Position numbers and translations under genes: made by a program. From Elephas maximus indicus (lineage: Eukaryota; Chordata; Mammalia; Proboscidea; Elephantidae), in NCBI RefSeq assembly GCF_024166365.1, contig NC_064824.1, positions 127,196,608 through 127,260,607 on the forward strand: a stretch of 64,000 nucleotides of DNA, given 5' to 3'. Under the pieces are notes generated by a model. It worked only from the letters and a program-made list of their open reading frames with translations, had not been told where the DNA came from and did not search any database. Below, piece by piece: positions 24,210-35,927 of the stretch. Numbering within the stretch: the stretch's first letter is position 1; every line of letters starts with the position of its first letter.

Positions 24210-25050
24210 GGTATACTTTTTAAGGACAGAGAATCTCAAAACAGTCATAGATACCTTAGTCAGTAACTGCAATTTTCAAATGTCCTAATCTGCCACCTTT
24301 TTTAAAATTAAATATTGAATATTCATTCTGAAAAACACAAAATTACAAATAAAGGTTGCTTTTACATTTAGGGGCTGAGAGTAATTTGACAATCTCATGC
24401 CTTTCTTGCTTCTATTCTAAATGTATGTTCCTACTGAAAATTTGACATTTCTCCCTGGAGAGCCTCAGCACAGAACTGTGGAAAAACCACTTCTCCCATG
24501 ACACCTAATCTAGTACCATTCACACAAGGTAAAATCAGCAAATATGTTACTAAAGATTTTGTCCCCTGTTCAATCAATGTCATCCACTCCACTCCTTGTA
24601 ACAATGGAGCTTCAGCCATAGTTTATCAACCGACTGCTTGGATATACCTTTACATTTGATCTGTATAGTAGTGAATGTTGGCCTCATTGAAATCAGGTTT
24701 GGCAGCTGAATTATCCCAAAAGTAGGGGAGCTGAGTTTCAGGCTTCAGGGTTTGCAGACCCATCAAAGCCCAGATATACTGCTTAGCTGAAAGACACTAC
24801 CCACTTCCTAGGTGAAGGGCAATTTTAGTGATAAGTCATTTCCTGTGTTTCCCTTCTTTGAATTGTCCTTAAACACCAACCATTCCTGCCACCAGCACAT
24901 CCTCTCTTACTGTCTTTGACTGTACAAATCCTATACAACCTTCCAGCTTTAGATAAATTCCTATCTCCTCCCAGTCTCCTGTAATTACTCAACCCCACAT
25001 TGCAGTCAAAATTCCCATCAGAATTCCCATCAGAAGCTACCTTTCATGTG
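24210..25050. other. No gene seen
   Basis: The minus-strand frame at 24431-24619 starts and ends without splice or promoter support and matches nothing I recognise. Confidence 0.4.
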
Positions 25051-25052
25051 TT

Positions 25053-25240
25053 GTTGTAAGGTGCCCTTGAGTCAATTTTGAATCGTAGTGGCCCCACGTG
25101 ACAGAGTAGAACTGCCCCATAGGGTTTTCTTCTAGGCTGTAATCTTGTGGAAACAGATCTTTCTCCTGTGGAGACACTGGTTGGCTTTTAACCACCAATC
25201 TTTAGGTTAGCAGCAGAGCCCTTAAACACTATTTATTACA
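25053..25240 (-). mobile_element. AfroSINE, antisense
   Basis: Tail GTGCCCTTGAGTCAATTTTG at left; TAGCAGCAGAGCCCTTAAAC head at right. Confidence 0.78.
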
Positions 25241-25292
25241 TTTGTTATTATACACCACCATGTATTATTTGTTATGTTAGGACTCCCTTATG

Positions 25293-25458
25293 GAAACCCT
25301 GGTGGCGTAGTGCTTAAGAGCTATGGATGCTAACCAAAAAGTCAGCAGTTCAAATCTACCAGGTGCTCCTCGGAAATCTTATTGGGCAGTTCTACTCTGT
25401 CCTAAAGGGTCGCTATGAGTCAGAATAGACACAACCGCAATGGGTTTGGGTTTTGGGT
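25293..25458 (+). mobile_element. AfroSINE
   Basis: GGAAACCCTGGTGGCGTAGT head, AGTTCAAATCTACCAGG B box, CGCTATGAGTCAGAATAGAC tail. Head-to-head with the previous copy. Confidence 0.9.
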
Positions 25459-25648
25459 GTTGCAAAAGGTTAATAACTCAACTACTAGGTAAGGGTTTGC
25501 AGTTCAAACTCACCCAGAGGCGCCTCAAAAGACAGGCCTGGCGATCTGCCTATAAAAGGTCACAGACTTGAAAACCGTATGAAGCAGTTCTACTCTCCAC
25601 ACATAGGATTATCATGAGTTTGAATTAACTTAATGACAACAACATTCA
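25459..25648 (+). mobile_element. AfroSINE, older copy
   Basis: The B box GCAGTTCAAACTCACCCAG and the end ATTATCATGAGTTTGAATTA followed by a GACAACAACA tail place it in the same family, more diverged. It directly abuts the 25293 copy. Confidence 0.72.
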
Positions 25649-26179
25649 TTATTTTATGTCCTGTCTTTTCATCTAGCTTGGTTTTCCCAGGGGCAGGCAT
25701 GCTGTTTATGCTTCTTTTATGTATCCAACTAAATCTAGCATAGTCCTGAGAATATAGGAAGTGTGCAAATTTTTGTAACTTCAGGAACTTTTTAAAATAG
25801 ATTATTCACTCAAAGGCAAAAAGCCCAGGGACTTCACACCACTGTTAAAACAAACTTGTGTGTGTGAGAACCTTGTCTCTCACAAGGAAATTTTCAACTT
25901 TTTTTTTTTTTTAACCCAGCCACCTAACTTACTAAGATGAGTCGAGACTTTTTTTTTTTCATGTTTTGTAAGGAAAAAAAAAAAAAATAGACAAGGGACA
26001 GCCTTGTACAATTATCTTCCTGACATGAATTTAAGAATTTGTATTTTATTTTAATACAACCTATTTTATTTTAAATATATTTCTATGTTGAATAAAAGCG
26101 GTCACCCTGACACTTAGAACAAGTTTCAAATTTAAATTTAGTTTAGTTTTGAAAGGCAGTTCTGTGTATACATTTTTAG

Positions 26180-26520
26180 ATTTCTTAAAATTGAGGTATA
26201 ATTTACACACAGTAAGTTTTACTCTTTTTAGCGTATGGCTCTGAGCTTTAACATATAAGGATGTTTGAAAACTACAATCACACTCCAGACACAGACTGCT
26301 TTTATCACTCTCATGCCCTGAAAGTTCCACCACCCTTTGGCAGTTAATGCCTTCCCACACCCCCAGCCAATCACCGATGATGTTTCTATCCCTATAGTAT
26401 TGATATCCTGTAGTGTTCTACTTGGAATCATGCAGCATGTAGTCTTTTGAATCAGTCTTCTTCTTAGTATAATGCATTTGATATTCATCCATGTCGTTGC
26501 ATGGATCAATAGTTTTTGTT
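26180..26520. repeat. Old L1 3'-end type repeat
   Basis: AAATTGAGGTATAATTTACA and the following segments resemble 3' ends of ancient mammalian L1s. No coding sequence. Confidence 0.5.
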
Positions 26521-26884
26521 TGTTATTTTATTGTTATTACTGAGTATCTACATTCTTTTAAGGATAATGGGAATCTCCTTTACAGGGAATGCCAAGATCT
26601 GAGTCACTAATGATGACCTAAGTACATCAGTAGTGACTTGTATGTAAGTACATGAGTACAATGACCAATGCCTCTATTGGTTCACCATATGACAGATCTG
26701 TAGCTGCTGTGAGTCAAATGTTTGAAAAGTATGGTGTCGCCTGCCAGGACCCAGGTTACAAGAAATTCGTAGAGGGACTGACTGGACCTTCTTGGGAAGG
26801 GTGAAATTCCAAGAGGAGGCACAGTGTTGTCTGTTGACATTCAAAATTTTCACTTGGAGGGGAGGAAATGTGAGCATAGGCCAT

Positions 26885-27405
26885 TGTCATGGATTGAATT
26901 ATGTACCCCAAAAAATGTGTGTATCCACTTGGATAGGCATGATTCCCAGGATTGTGTGGTTTGTTCTCTATTTTGTGATACATAATTTTATGTTAAAAGG
27001 ATTATGGTTGGATTGTAACCCTACACACTTACTCAGGTCACCTCCCCGATAACAATGTAAAGGGAGTTTCCCTGGGGTGTGGCTTGTACAATTTTATATC
27101 TCTCAAGAGATAAAAGGAAAGGGAAGCAAGCAGAGAGTTGGAAAGCCCATATCACCAAGAAAGCAGCCCCAGGAGCAAAGTGCATCCTTTGGACATGAGG
27201 TTCCTGTTCTGAGATGCTCCCAGACCAAGGGAAGACTAATGACAAGGTATCTTCCTCCAGAGCCATCAGAGATAGAAAGCTGTCCCCTGTAGCTGACACC
27301 CTGTATTTGAACTTGTAACCTACTAGACTGAGGGAATAAATTTCTCTTTGTTAAAATCGTCTACTTGTGATATTTCTGTTATAGCATTATTAGATGACTA
27401 AGACA
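26885..27405 (+). mobile_element. Solo LTR (MaLR/ERVL-like), 5-bp TSD
   Basis: The 521-bp unit starts TGTCATGGATTGAATT and ends ...TGACTAAGACA. It carries a polyadenylation signal in AGGGAATAAATTTCTC near the 3' end. Both ends match the separate copy at 29941. The 5-bp duplication GCCAT is exact at 26880-26884 and 27406-27410. TG...CA ends plus a 5-bp duplication fit ERVL/MaLR-type LTRs; no internal region remains, so this is a solo LTR. Confidence 0.88.
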
Positions 27406-27410
27406 GCCAT

Positions 27411-28340
27411 CAACACTGTGCATGAAACATTCCTCATTCTCGAATTACGAGAACTGATTAAGTTTAGTGAGGAATTACTGAAGAACCAGAAGGTAAGTGC
27501 ATTTGAGCAGGAGGAGGGAGTGAAAGGGGGTGTAGGACATGAAAAACACTCAAATGCCCAGGGCTTAAGGAAGCAGAATCAAGAAAAATAGCCGTTTAGG
27601 GCATATCAAAAATGTGTTGTTATCAGTTAGCCTCCTGAAACAAGTTATCTTGTTATTCCATCTGAAGTTCCTTGCAGAGATTCCCTATCTTGACTACCAC
27701 ACTGTGGAATCTCAAAGGGAGCTTTTGAAAATTATACAAATGCCTGGGCTTCACCCCAGAGAATTAGCCTTTAAATGAATTTAGAATCATCCTAGGAGGA
27801 GGTATCTGTTTTCTTCTGTGCGTGCTCATTCTTGCCTAGTACTCCCAGGGTAGACTACATCCCAAGCAGTCTTAGAGGAACCCTATACCCTTCCTATGAA
27901 TGGAGGGAACACTGTAGCCGAAGAGTGTATAGTGGCTTCTGACAGCGTTTTGGTATATTTTAATTCATTCCTGGTGACTGTGTATGACCATACTTCAGAG
28001 TCTCCAGCAGTGTGAAGATTACACTGCAGACAGTTTTCTGAAGAAATAGGCTTAAACGAAAGAAGGTTTCTTAGGTAGGGGGAAGGTTAAGTCTTAGAGT
28101 CTGTTTTTTTCTCATTCCAGACTGTTTTCAGTCTGAGGCTGAAGATTGTGGCTGGTTCATATTTGTAATACCAGTGCCTGAAATGATAAAGTTTGGCACA
28201 AATAAGAAGTTACTGATGTGGGTGGAGTTACTGAAAAAATTATGACCTTGAGAAACGCATTTCTCATATTGAAAAGAAGGTTCATTATCTAATTACCAAG
28301 TCCTTGTTTTGTCCAGTTATGCTTAACACTAGTTTCTCAT
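27411..28340. other. No gene confirmed
   Basis: Frame 27394-27591 starts inside the LTR; see rejected items. The rest is non-coding. Confidence 0.4.
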
Positions 28341-28341
28341 A

Positions 28342-28530
28342 ATCAGTTGCAGTCATGTCGATTTTGACTCATGGTGACTCCATGTGTGTCAGTATAGAAC
28401 TGTGCCCCACAGTGTTTTCAGTGGCTGATTTTTTGGATGTAGATTCCCAGACCTTTCTTCTGAGGCAACTATGGTGAACTCAATTCTCCAACCTTTTGGT
28501 TATTATCCTAGCCCGTTAAATGTTTGTATA
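28342..28530 (-). mobile_element. AfroSINE long form, antisense
   Basis: Tail GTCGATTTTGACTCATGGTG at left, CTTTCTTCTGAGGCAAC middle block, head at right. Confidence 0.72.
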
Positions 28531-28570
28531 AGGCAGGACTCCTTAGTTTCTCTCAAGCAAAAAAAAAAAA

Positions 28571-28764
28571 AATTGTTGTTGAGTTGATTTCAACTCACAA
28601 TGACCTAATGTGTCAGGATAGAACTGTGCTCCAGAGGTTTTTCGAGTCTAAGACCTTTAGGAAGCAGATTGTCAGGACTTTCTTCCAAGGTGCCTCTTGG
28701 TGGATTTGAAACACCAACCTTTTCATTAGTAGCCCACCACTTAACTGTTTGTGCCACCCATGGA
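28571..28764 (-). mobile_element. AfroSINE long form, antisense
   Basis: Tail TTGAGTTGATTTCAACTCAC at left, GGTGGATTTGAAACACCAACC box towards the right end. Confidence 0.75.
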
Positions 28765-28930
28765 ATTTAGTTTCTTATACAGTGAAGTGCAATTTAACAA
28801 GTCAAATACGGTAGACACTATTAGCACACAACCTGTAGGTACATAGTTATGAGTAGTAAATGTAAGATATGTATATATATATATATCCCAGACTGTTGTA
28901 TGGGTAACAATATTAGTGTGCACTACTATA

Positions 28931-29103
28931 AACCCAAAACCAAAATAAACCCAGGGCCGTCGAGTCGATTCCGACTCATAGCAACCCTATAGGACAGAGT
29001 AGAACTGCCCCATAGAGTTTCCAAGGAGCGCATGGTGGATTCGAACTGCCGACCCTTTGGTTAGCAGCCATAGCACTTAACCACTATGCCACCAGGGTTT
29101 CCT
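28931..29103 (-). mobile_element. AfroSINE, antisense, young, perfect TSD
   Basis: Well-conserved copy (GTCGAGTCGATTCCGACTC at the tail, CCACTATGCCACCAGGGTTT at the head). The exact 11-bp duplication GCACTACTATA lies at 28920-28930 and 29104-29114. Confidence 0.93.
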
Positions 29104-29150
29104 GCACTACTATAGAGTAGTTTAATTGCACATCACTATCAAATGTATAG

Positions 29151-29200
29151 GTCCACTATGAGTCGGAATCGACTCAATGGCAAAGGATTTTTTATTTTTA
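29151..29200 (+). mobile_element. AfroSINE/RTE tail fragment
   Basis: Only CTATGAGTCGGAATCGACTC and the following T-rich tail remain. Confidence 0.65.
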
Positions 29201-29207
29201 TCAAGTT

Positions 29208-29376
29208 ACGGAAACTCTGGTGGTGTAGTATTTAAGTGGTATGGATGCTGGCCAAAAGGTCAGCAGTTCAAATCCGCCAGGCGCTCCTTGGAAACTCTAC
29301 GGGACAGCTCTACTCTGTTCTATAAGGTCACTATGAAATGACTTGAAGGCAGTGGGTTTGGCTTTTTGGTTTTATC
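29208..29376 (+). mobile_element. AfroSINE
   Basis: GGAAACTCTGGTGGTGTAG head, AGTTCAAATCCGCCAGG B box; the tail has a deletion after GTCACTATG. Confidence 0.87.
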
Positions 29377-29574
29377 AAATGTACAGATGAAATGTAAATC
29401 TATAATTATGGAGAAAGCAGTTAGGAAGTTGACAGGGTAACTTTAGTCTCAATGTGTGTGGCCCATGTCAAGACAGAGAAACTAAATATTCTATCTAGGT
29501 AATAGGTAGAAAAATTTTTAAGACCATGTCTCAAGGATGCCTATTCTTAGAAAACTCTATCTCCAAGACCCTTG

Positions 29575-29910
29575 TCCCAGTTACCTAGAGCTTCTATAAC
29601 ACCACTAGTAAGTGGCTTTAAAGAAAAGAAATTCATTTTCTCAGCACTGAAGGCTATATGTCCAAATCAGTGTCTCACCGAAGTCAATTCTTTTATCAGT
29701 AGCCTTGGGCATTCCTTGGTTCCTTGGCATTCAATGGTTTGTGGATGATCTTCACTAAGCATCTGTCTTGTCCCTCTGTGAGTCTCTGTGTCTCTTCTGT
29801 TTTTTTTTTTCAATAACTCAGAAGGGAATAAGTTTAGAATTTATACTACATTGGTATGACCTCAGTAGCATAACCAAAGAAAGATACTATTTTCAACCAG
29901 GATCCCATCC
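29575..29910. repeat. Old interspersed repeat, same class as 3830-4245
   Basis: Shares the TTACCTAGAGCTTCTATAAC...GCCTTGGGCATTCCTTGG type layout. Family not assigned. Confidence 0.45.
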
Positions 29911-29940
29911 ACTGGTACAAGGTTGTTGCTGTTAGGTGCT

Positions 29941-30453
29941 TGTCATGGATCGAACTGTGCTAACAAAAATATGTGTCAACTTGGTTAGGACATGATTCCC
30001 AGTATTGTGAGGTTGTCCTCCATTTTGTGATTGTAATTTTATGTTAAAGAGGATTAGGATGGGATTTTGACACCCTTACTAAGGTCACATCCCTGATCCA
30101 ATGGAAAAGGAGTTTCCTCAGGGTGCGGCCTGCACCACTTTTCATCTTACAAGAGATAAAAGGAAAGGGAAGCCAGCAGAGAGGGGAGGACCTCATACCA
30201 CCAAGGAAGAAGCACCCATGAGGAGAGCTCATCCTTTAGACCTGGTGTTCCTGTACAGAGAAGCTCCCAGCCTAGGGGAAGATTGAGAAGAAGAACCTTT
30301 CTCCAGGGCCAATGGAGAAAGGAAGACTTCCCCTGGAACTGATGCCTTGAATTTGGATTTCTGGCCTACCAGACTGTGAGAAAATAAATTTCTCTTTGTT
30401 AAAGCCATCCACTTTTGATATTTCTGTTCTAGCAGCACTATATGACTAAGACA
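29941..30453 (+). mobile_element. Solo LTR, second copy of the family, nested in RTE
   Basis: 513 bp, TGTCATGGATCGAACTG to ATGACTAAGACA, colinear with the copy at 26885, including AAATAAATTTCTCTTTG near the end. The exact 5-bp duplication GTGCT lies at 29936-29940 and 30454-30458. It interrupts the 3' end of an antisense RTE, so the LTR is the younger insertion. Confidence 0.9.
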
Positions 30454-30829
30454 GTGCTGTTGAGTAGGTTCCAACTCATACCTACCCCACAACAGAACTA
30501 AACACTGCCCAGTCCTGAGCCACCCTCACAATCATAGTTATACGTAAGCCCATTGTTGCAGCAAGTGTGTTAATTCATCTTGTCATGGGTCTTCCTGTTT
30601 TTCATTGACTCTCTACTTTACCATACTCGGCACTGTAGACCATATGATCGTCTGGTTCAAAATGGCCAATACCACAATCAGCTCAATAATGCCTAAGATA
30701 TCAATATTTATGCATTCCATTTCATTTTTGACAACTTCTAATTTTCCTAGGTTCATAATTCTTACATTCCACATTCTAATTATTAATGGACGTGTGTAAC
30801 TGGTTCTTCTCGTTTTTTGAGTCATGCTT

Positions 30830-31225
30830 TTACTAAACCTGGGAATGTGTTCAGACTTGCCAATTACATGGACACAGGTCTTTGAGAAAGAGAAAATCAT
30901 TTTATTGCAATGCACAGAGCAAGGTGCTGGGAGGAAGTTCCTCAGATCCAGCTCCCTTAGCTACAGGAAAGCAAGATGGTGGCCACGCAGGCATACTGAG
31001 GAGAAGGCATTCTAGAAGACAGCCAGGAAATAGGAGGTGACATGGTTCTTGTCAGACCTGTTTGTTTGGAATAGGGTCTGGGTGATGGTTTTCCTTCTGA
31101 TTTATTCCACTGGTTGAAGTCAATTAGCAGTCACAGCTGGCCCTTCTGAGCATGCAGGTTGGGCCAAATCTGGCTTGGGCTAGTCTAGTGGAAATTTACT
31201 GGCATTCCTAGGGTCAGGTTACAGT
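30830..31225 (-). mobile_element. Unclassified insert in RTE, possibly a solo LTR
   Basis: About 395 bp splitting RTE 5'-region sequence. On the minus strand an AATAAAATG signal lies about 75 bp from the 3' edge (plus-strand CATTTTATT near 30898), as in an R-U5 region. No clean target duplication could be fixed, so the LTR call is tentative. Confidence 0.4.
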
Positions 31226-31887
31226 GACATAGCAGCAAATGAGAGTTCTGAAAGCTTGAATCCAACCACTTCATTAACTCTTCCCCAGTCATATTTTGAG
31301 CATCTACCAACCTGAGGAGATGATCTTCCAGCACTATATAAAACAATGTTTTGCTGCTATTCCCAAGGTTTTCACTGGCCAATTTTTTTCAGAAGTAGAC
31401 TGCCAGTCCTTTTTCCTAGTCTGCTTTGTCTGGAACCCCTGCTAAAATCGGTCTACCATGTGTGCCCTGCTGGTATTTGAAGTACTGGTGGCATAACTTC
31501 CAGTATCACAGAACCATGAAAGCCACAGAGTATGACAAACTTAGAGACATATGGTGAACTTTCAAGTTAATTACTTGACTTTAAATCCATTTTTTAACGA
31601 AAGGTTGTTAAGGCTTATACTCAGTAGAGGTTTGGCATGCCAGCTTTCCCAGCGAAGAGCATGCTGGGAAAAAGGAGTGAGAAAGCTCCAGAATAATGTA
31701 TTATATTAATATATTAAGACATCTATATATGGAGCTGTGACCCAGAGCACTGTGGTAGGGATGAAGGAGCTGACAACCCCTAACCAAATCCTTAAGGAAG
31801 CATAGCCAACATAACTCAGATATAACTTCATAAGTCTGAGGCAAGAGCCTTGGCCAGGATGAGGTAGACAAGGCCAACCCCTTAGGA

Positions 31888-32213
31888 CAGCACTGTCCAA
31901 TAGAAGTATAGTGAAGGGTACCTATGTAATTTTAAGATTTCCAATAGCCACATTAGAAAATAAAAATAAATAGATGAAATTAATTTTAATAAATTTCAAT
32001 TAATTCACTAATCCAAAATAGGATTATTTCAACATATAATCAAAACAAAGAGATATTTTACATTGTTTTTCATCCACTAAGTCTTTGAAATCTAGTGTAT
32101 TTGTAGCACATTTTGATTCAGACTAGGCACATTTCAAGTGGCTGTATTGTGATTATATTGACATATAGTCAATAGCTACGTGTGGATAATGGCTGCCTTA
32201 TTGGACATCTCAG
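31888..32213. mobile_element. Non-autonomous hAT-type DNA transposon
   Basis: 326 bp with terminal inverted repeats: CAGCACTGTCCAATAGAA at the left; the right end read backwards is CTGAGATGTCCAATAAGG. The flanks are 8-bp repeats, CCTTAGGA (31880-31887) and CCTTGGGA (32214-32221), with one mismatch. CAG...CTG termini plus an 8-bp duplication are typical of hAT/Charlie-type elements. No transposase. Confidence 0.85.
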
Positions 32214-32644
32214 CCTTGGGAATTAGGGGCTGGGTTTAACCAGCTGGTTGTGGTGTGAAGCCAGGCTTCTCTGCAGATAATGTCATGGCACAGATTTTTC
32301 TTGCAATTCTGTAGTTTGCAGTATAGGTAGTTTGTCAGGGGAAAAAATACGACCACTTTCAGGCTACATTCATCAGAAAAACCCCAGATCAAACGTGTTA
32401 TTGTGCTCCAAATCACTTCAACTGAGAACTGCTCCAGGTGCCTTCTGCAGATTTGACCTTGTTCTAGAAGCCACAGTCCTGTGTTAGTCAGGTGGAGGGC
32501 AAATCTGGAAGGACTACATCAAAACAAACGTCACTGAGCCTCCTTTAGACTGCCAATCGATATTTATTCCATTAACTTGATTACAGTGAAAAACATTAAT
32601 CAGTGAGAAAAATGTGTCATATATTTGTGATACTCTATTCTCGT
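32214..32644. other. No gene seen
   Basis: Unique-looking non-coding sequence. Confidence 0.4.
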
Positions 32645-33018
32645 TAGAATGCTGTTGCTGTTAGTTACTGTCACGATGGCTCCAAATGGTGACAGTTTTA
32701 TGTACTACAACATGAAATAACCCAGTCCTGAGCCATCCTCATCATCATTGCTGTGTTTGAGTCCATTATTGTGGCCATTGCATAATGCTTTCCAACCTAG
32801 GAGGCTCATCTTCCAGCACATATCGGATGATAATCTGTTGTAATCCATAAGGTTTTCATTGTAGTATATCAAAAAGCCTTTCTTCCTAATCTGCCTTAGT
32901 CTGGAAGGTCTGCTGAAACTTGCCCACTATGGGTGGCTCTGCTGGTATTTGAAACACCTTTCTCATAGTTTTCAGCATCATAGCAACATGTACGCCACCA
33001 CAATACAACAAACTGACA
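32645..33018 (-). mobile_element. RTE 3'-end/5'-end deletion derivative
   Basis: The left half is the antisense RTE 3' end (CTGTTAGTTACTGTCACGAT ... TTGAGTCCATTATTGTGGCC). The right half is RTE 5' untranslated sequence (TTTCCAACCTAGGAGGCTC to ACAACAAACTGAC, compare 19797-20032). The join is at about 32781. It has the same architecture as 13621. Confidence 0.78.
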
Positions 33019-33728
33019 GAAAAGTGATGACCCATTATAATAAGCATTCTTAATCCAATTTTATTGTATTTAAACTTCGCAAATTCCATTTGAATTGGGT
33101 TTAACTGAGGCCACACCACTGAGACATAGAGAAAGGTCATTGTGTAGCATCTTCCTAAAATGCACATGATCTTTTCTCATTTGCTTTATCTTTTTTTTCA
33201 TTTTTCTATTTTATGTTGCTACAAAAATTTAACTTAAGAACTCAAAAACTTCATTACCATTAAAAGGGAAACACTAAACAACAAAACTTGAATGGAGGCC
33301 AGACATTGTAGAGAAAATAAGGAGTTTATGGTGCACTTGTCCACCTCTCTGATGGGCCAGCTTTCGTCTGATATTCTTGGTGCAAACAGCCAAACCCTGG
33401 AGTTGTTATAATAAGTCCCCTTACAAAATTAATTTATAAGCAAATCTTTCACCATTACTTCTGGGTAAATCATCAGCATTCTATTTGTAGCTTGCTTCTC
33501 TCTATTGATTGAGAAACTCAAATACTGGAAATAGCAGTTCTTTTGTGCAAAAGGCTTACACTAAAATCACAGCAACTATTTTGCAGTGCTCATCTGAAGA
33601 CGACATTCCCCACAACTCAAAATAAAACAGACATACAGCTAATAGAAATAATGTCATGTTAACTCTAAAAGCAATGTAAATCTTTTATATGTTGAAAAAA
33701 GTACTAGGGCTAGAGAATTGTCACACGA
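33019..33728. other. No gene seen
   Basis: AT-rich non-coding sequence. Confidence 0.4.
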
Positions 33729-34766
33729 TTGTTATTGTTGTTGTTAGGTGCCATCAAGTCGGTTCAGACTCATAGCAACCCTGTGCACAACAGAACTAAA
33801 ATGTTGCCCGGTCCTGAGCCATGCTTAAAATTGTTGTTATGCTTGAGCTCATTGCAGCCACTGTGTCAATCCACCTCGTTGAGGGTCTTGCTCTTTTCCA
33901 CTGACCCTGTACTCTGCCCAGCACGATGCCCTTCTCCAGAGACTGATCCCTACCGACAACATGTCCAAAGTATGTAAGACGCAGTCTCGCCATCCTTGCT
34001 TCTAAGGAGCATTCTGGCTGTACTTCTAAGACAGATTTGTTCGTTCTTTTGGCAGTCCATGGTATATTCAATATTCTTCACCAACACCACAATTCAAAGA
34101 CGTCAACTCTTCTTCGGTCTTCCTTATTCATTGTCCAGCTCTGACATGCATATGATGCGACTGAAAATACCATGGCTTGGGTCAGGCGCACCTTAGTCTT
34201 CAAGGTGACATCTTTGCTCTTCAACACTTTGAAGAGGTTCTTTGCAGCAGATTTACCCAATGCGATGCGTCTTTTGATTTCTTGACTGCTGCTTCCATGG
34301 CTATTCATTGTGGATCCAAGTAAAATGAAATCCTTGACAACTTCAATCTTTTCTCCATTTATCATGATGTTGCTCATTGGTCCAGTTGTGAGGATTTTTG
34401 TTTTCTTTATTTTGAGGCATAATCCATACTGAAGGCTGTGGTCTTTGATCTTCATTAGTAAGTGCTTCAAGTCCTCTTCATTTTCAGCAAGCAAGGTTGT
34501 GTCATCTGCATAACGCAGGTTGTTAATGAATCTTTCTCCAATCCTGATGACCCGTTCTTCTTCATATAGTCCAACTTTTCGTATTATTTGCTCAGCATAC
34601 AGATTGAATAGGTATGGTGAAAGAATACAACCCTGTCGCACACCCTTCCTGACTATAAACCAATCGGTATCCCCTTGTTCTGTCTGAACAACCACTTCTT
34701 GACCTATGTAAAGTTTCCTCATGAGCACAATTAGGTGTTCTGGAATTCCCATTCTTCACAATGTTT
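33729..34766 (-). mobile_element. RTE LINE 3' half, antisense, best-preserved RT
   Basis: A 224-codon uninterrupted minus-strand frame (34078-34752) spans the RT palm and thumb: GVRQGCILSPYLFNLYAEQI, the intact catalytic motif RYADDTTLLAE, then MINGEKIEVVKDFILLGSTM. A frame change leads to 33796-34071 (NIPWTAKRTNKSVLE, GHVVGRDQSLEKGIVLGRVQ), the C-terminal region. The 3' terminal sequence and GTTGTTGTTAGGTGCC end are present. It is 5'-truncated at about 34766. Confidence 0.92.
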
Positions 34767-35044
34767 GTCGCACAATAGCAACATTATATATCATTTATGC
34801 CATCGACATTCTACATACCATGGATTAAATTCTTCTCATCTGTTACCGACATTGCCTCTGCATTGTGGAGAACCACCTATCCCTGGAGACCACTCCTATG
34901 TGGTGGTCACTGTTTTTGTAGGACAAGATGTTGGCTGTATAATATTTATTCCTTTTCTTCTTTTTCTTTTTCCCAGGTTGAACTTTTCACTGCTTCCTTT
35001 TAACGCTCCAGGCTCTAGAATCCATAATTTTTTTTTTGGTAGGT

Positions 35045-35300
35045 GGTGATTTGTTATATTAACTTTATTGAGTTATACTTTAAACTCAATCTAATGCCTA
35101 TTATTTAAAGCCTATTTTTCCATGAAGTCTTTAAAAATCAGCTTTATTTTGGAATTACATAGAATAAAATTTTCCAATATTAAGTCTCTAATTCAATGAG
35201 TTTTGATAAATCTGAAGCTATATAACCACCACCATAATCAAGATCTAGAATATTTCCATTACCCCTAAAATTTATCTTATAGCATCCTTAATATTTCATA
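35045..35300. repeat. Old L1 3'-end type repeat
   Basis: TTTATTGAGTTATACTTTAA ... AACCACCACCATAATCAAGA resembles ancient L1 3' UTR. Confidence 0.5.
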
Positions 35301-35927
35301 GTATTTTCTAAGAGTCGACAGGAAATATTCTTTGCTAAGCATGGAAGCAGTAACAGGGGATACTGAGTCATTCTATTTTTAACAGTTAGACAACTAAATA
35401 GGCCTTATTCAGATACTCTTAGCAGTAAAGAGTAAAGAATAACTGAGGGTCCTAACATCATATTTATTTTCTAAAATTATTATTAAGACAAACATCTATT
35501 TCACTCCTGGAAGGAAGAATTACCTGAGCCAATGATTGAAGAAGTCAGAACTTCTCACTTGAGGTCTATCTTCAAATAGCTATATAACCTTGAAGTTCTG
35601 GAGAGACAGAATTAAAAGACTGGGACACAAGAAACATCCCTGCAGCCAATTCTCATATACTTCATCCTTCTGTGTCTCTCAGCTTGTGTGTAAACAGGAC
35701 CAGAAAGATGCAAAACATTTACTGCTCCAGGATACAAATCAAATAATAGGGAGTCTGAGTTCCTAAAGGAGAAAGTTTTTTGCTACTTTTAATTTACAGG
35801 GAGGGCTTGATGTCCACTTAAATATTTTTCGTATCTAGATTCAGTAACCAGAGACCAGGTCTGAAACTTACGGTATAATCACTACTTTTCCATATAATTA
35901 AAATAATAGTGAACACATAAAATATAA
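35301..35927. other. No gene seen
   Basis: Non-coding. Confidence 0.4.

Larger units (their letters stand above)
29922..31556 (-). mobile_element. RTE deletion copy, split by an LTR and a second insert
   Basis: RTE pieces at 29922-29940, 30454-30829 and 31226-31556. The first two are the antisense 3' end, interrupted by the solo LTR at 29941 within TTAGGTGCT/GTTGAGTAGG. At about 30620 the 3' region jumps to the endonuclease region (frame 30613-30915 carries MECINIDILGI), so most of the RT is deleted. The 5' end (31226-31556) follows after an unrelated insert. Confidence 0.82.

Noticed and set aside
24431..24619. 62-codon minus-strand frame MAEAPLLQGVEW...
   Set aside because: Suggestive composition but no family recognised and no exon boundaries; cannot support a gene.
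27394..27591. Open frame with a good-looking donor (CAGAAG/GTAAGT at about 27493)
   Set aside because: It begins inside the solo LTR and has no acceptor or domain; one donor-like site is expected by chance.
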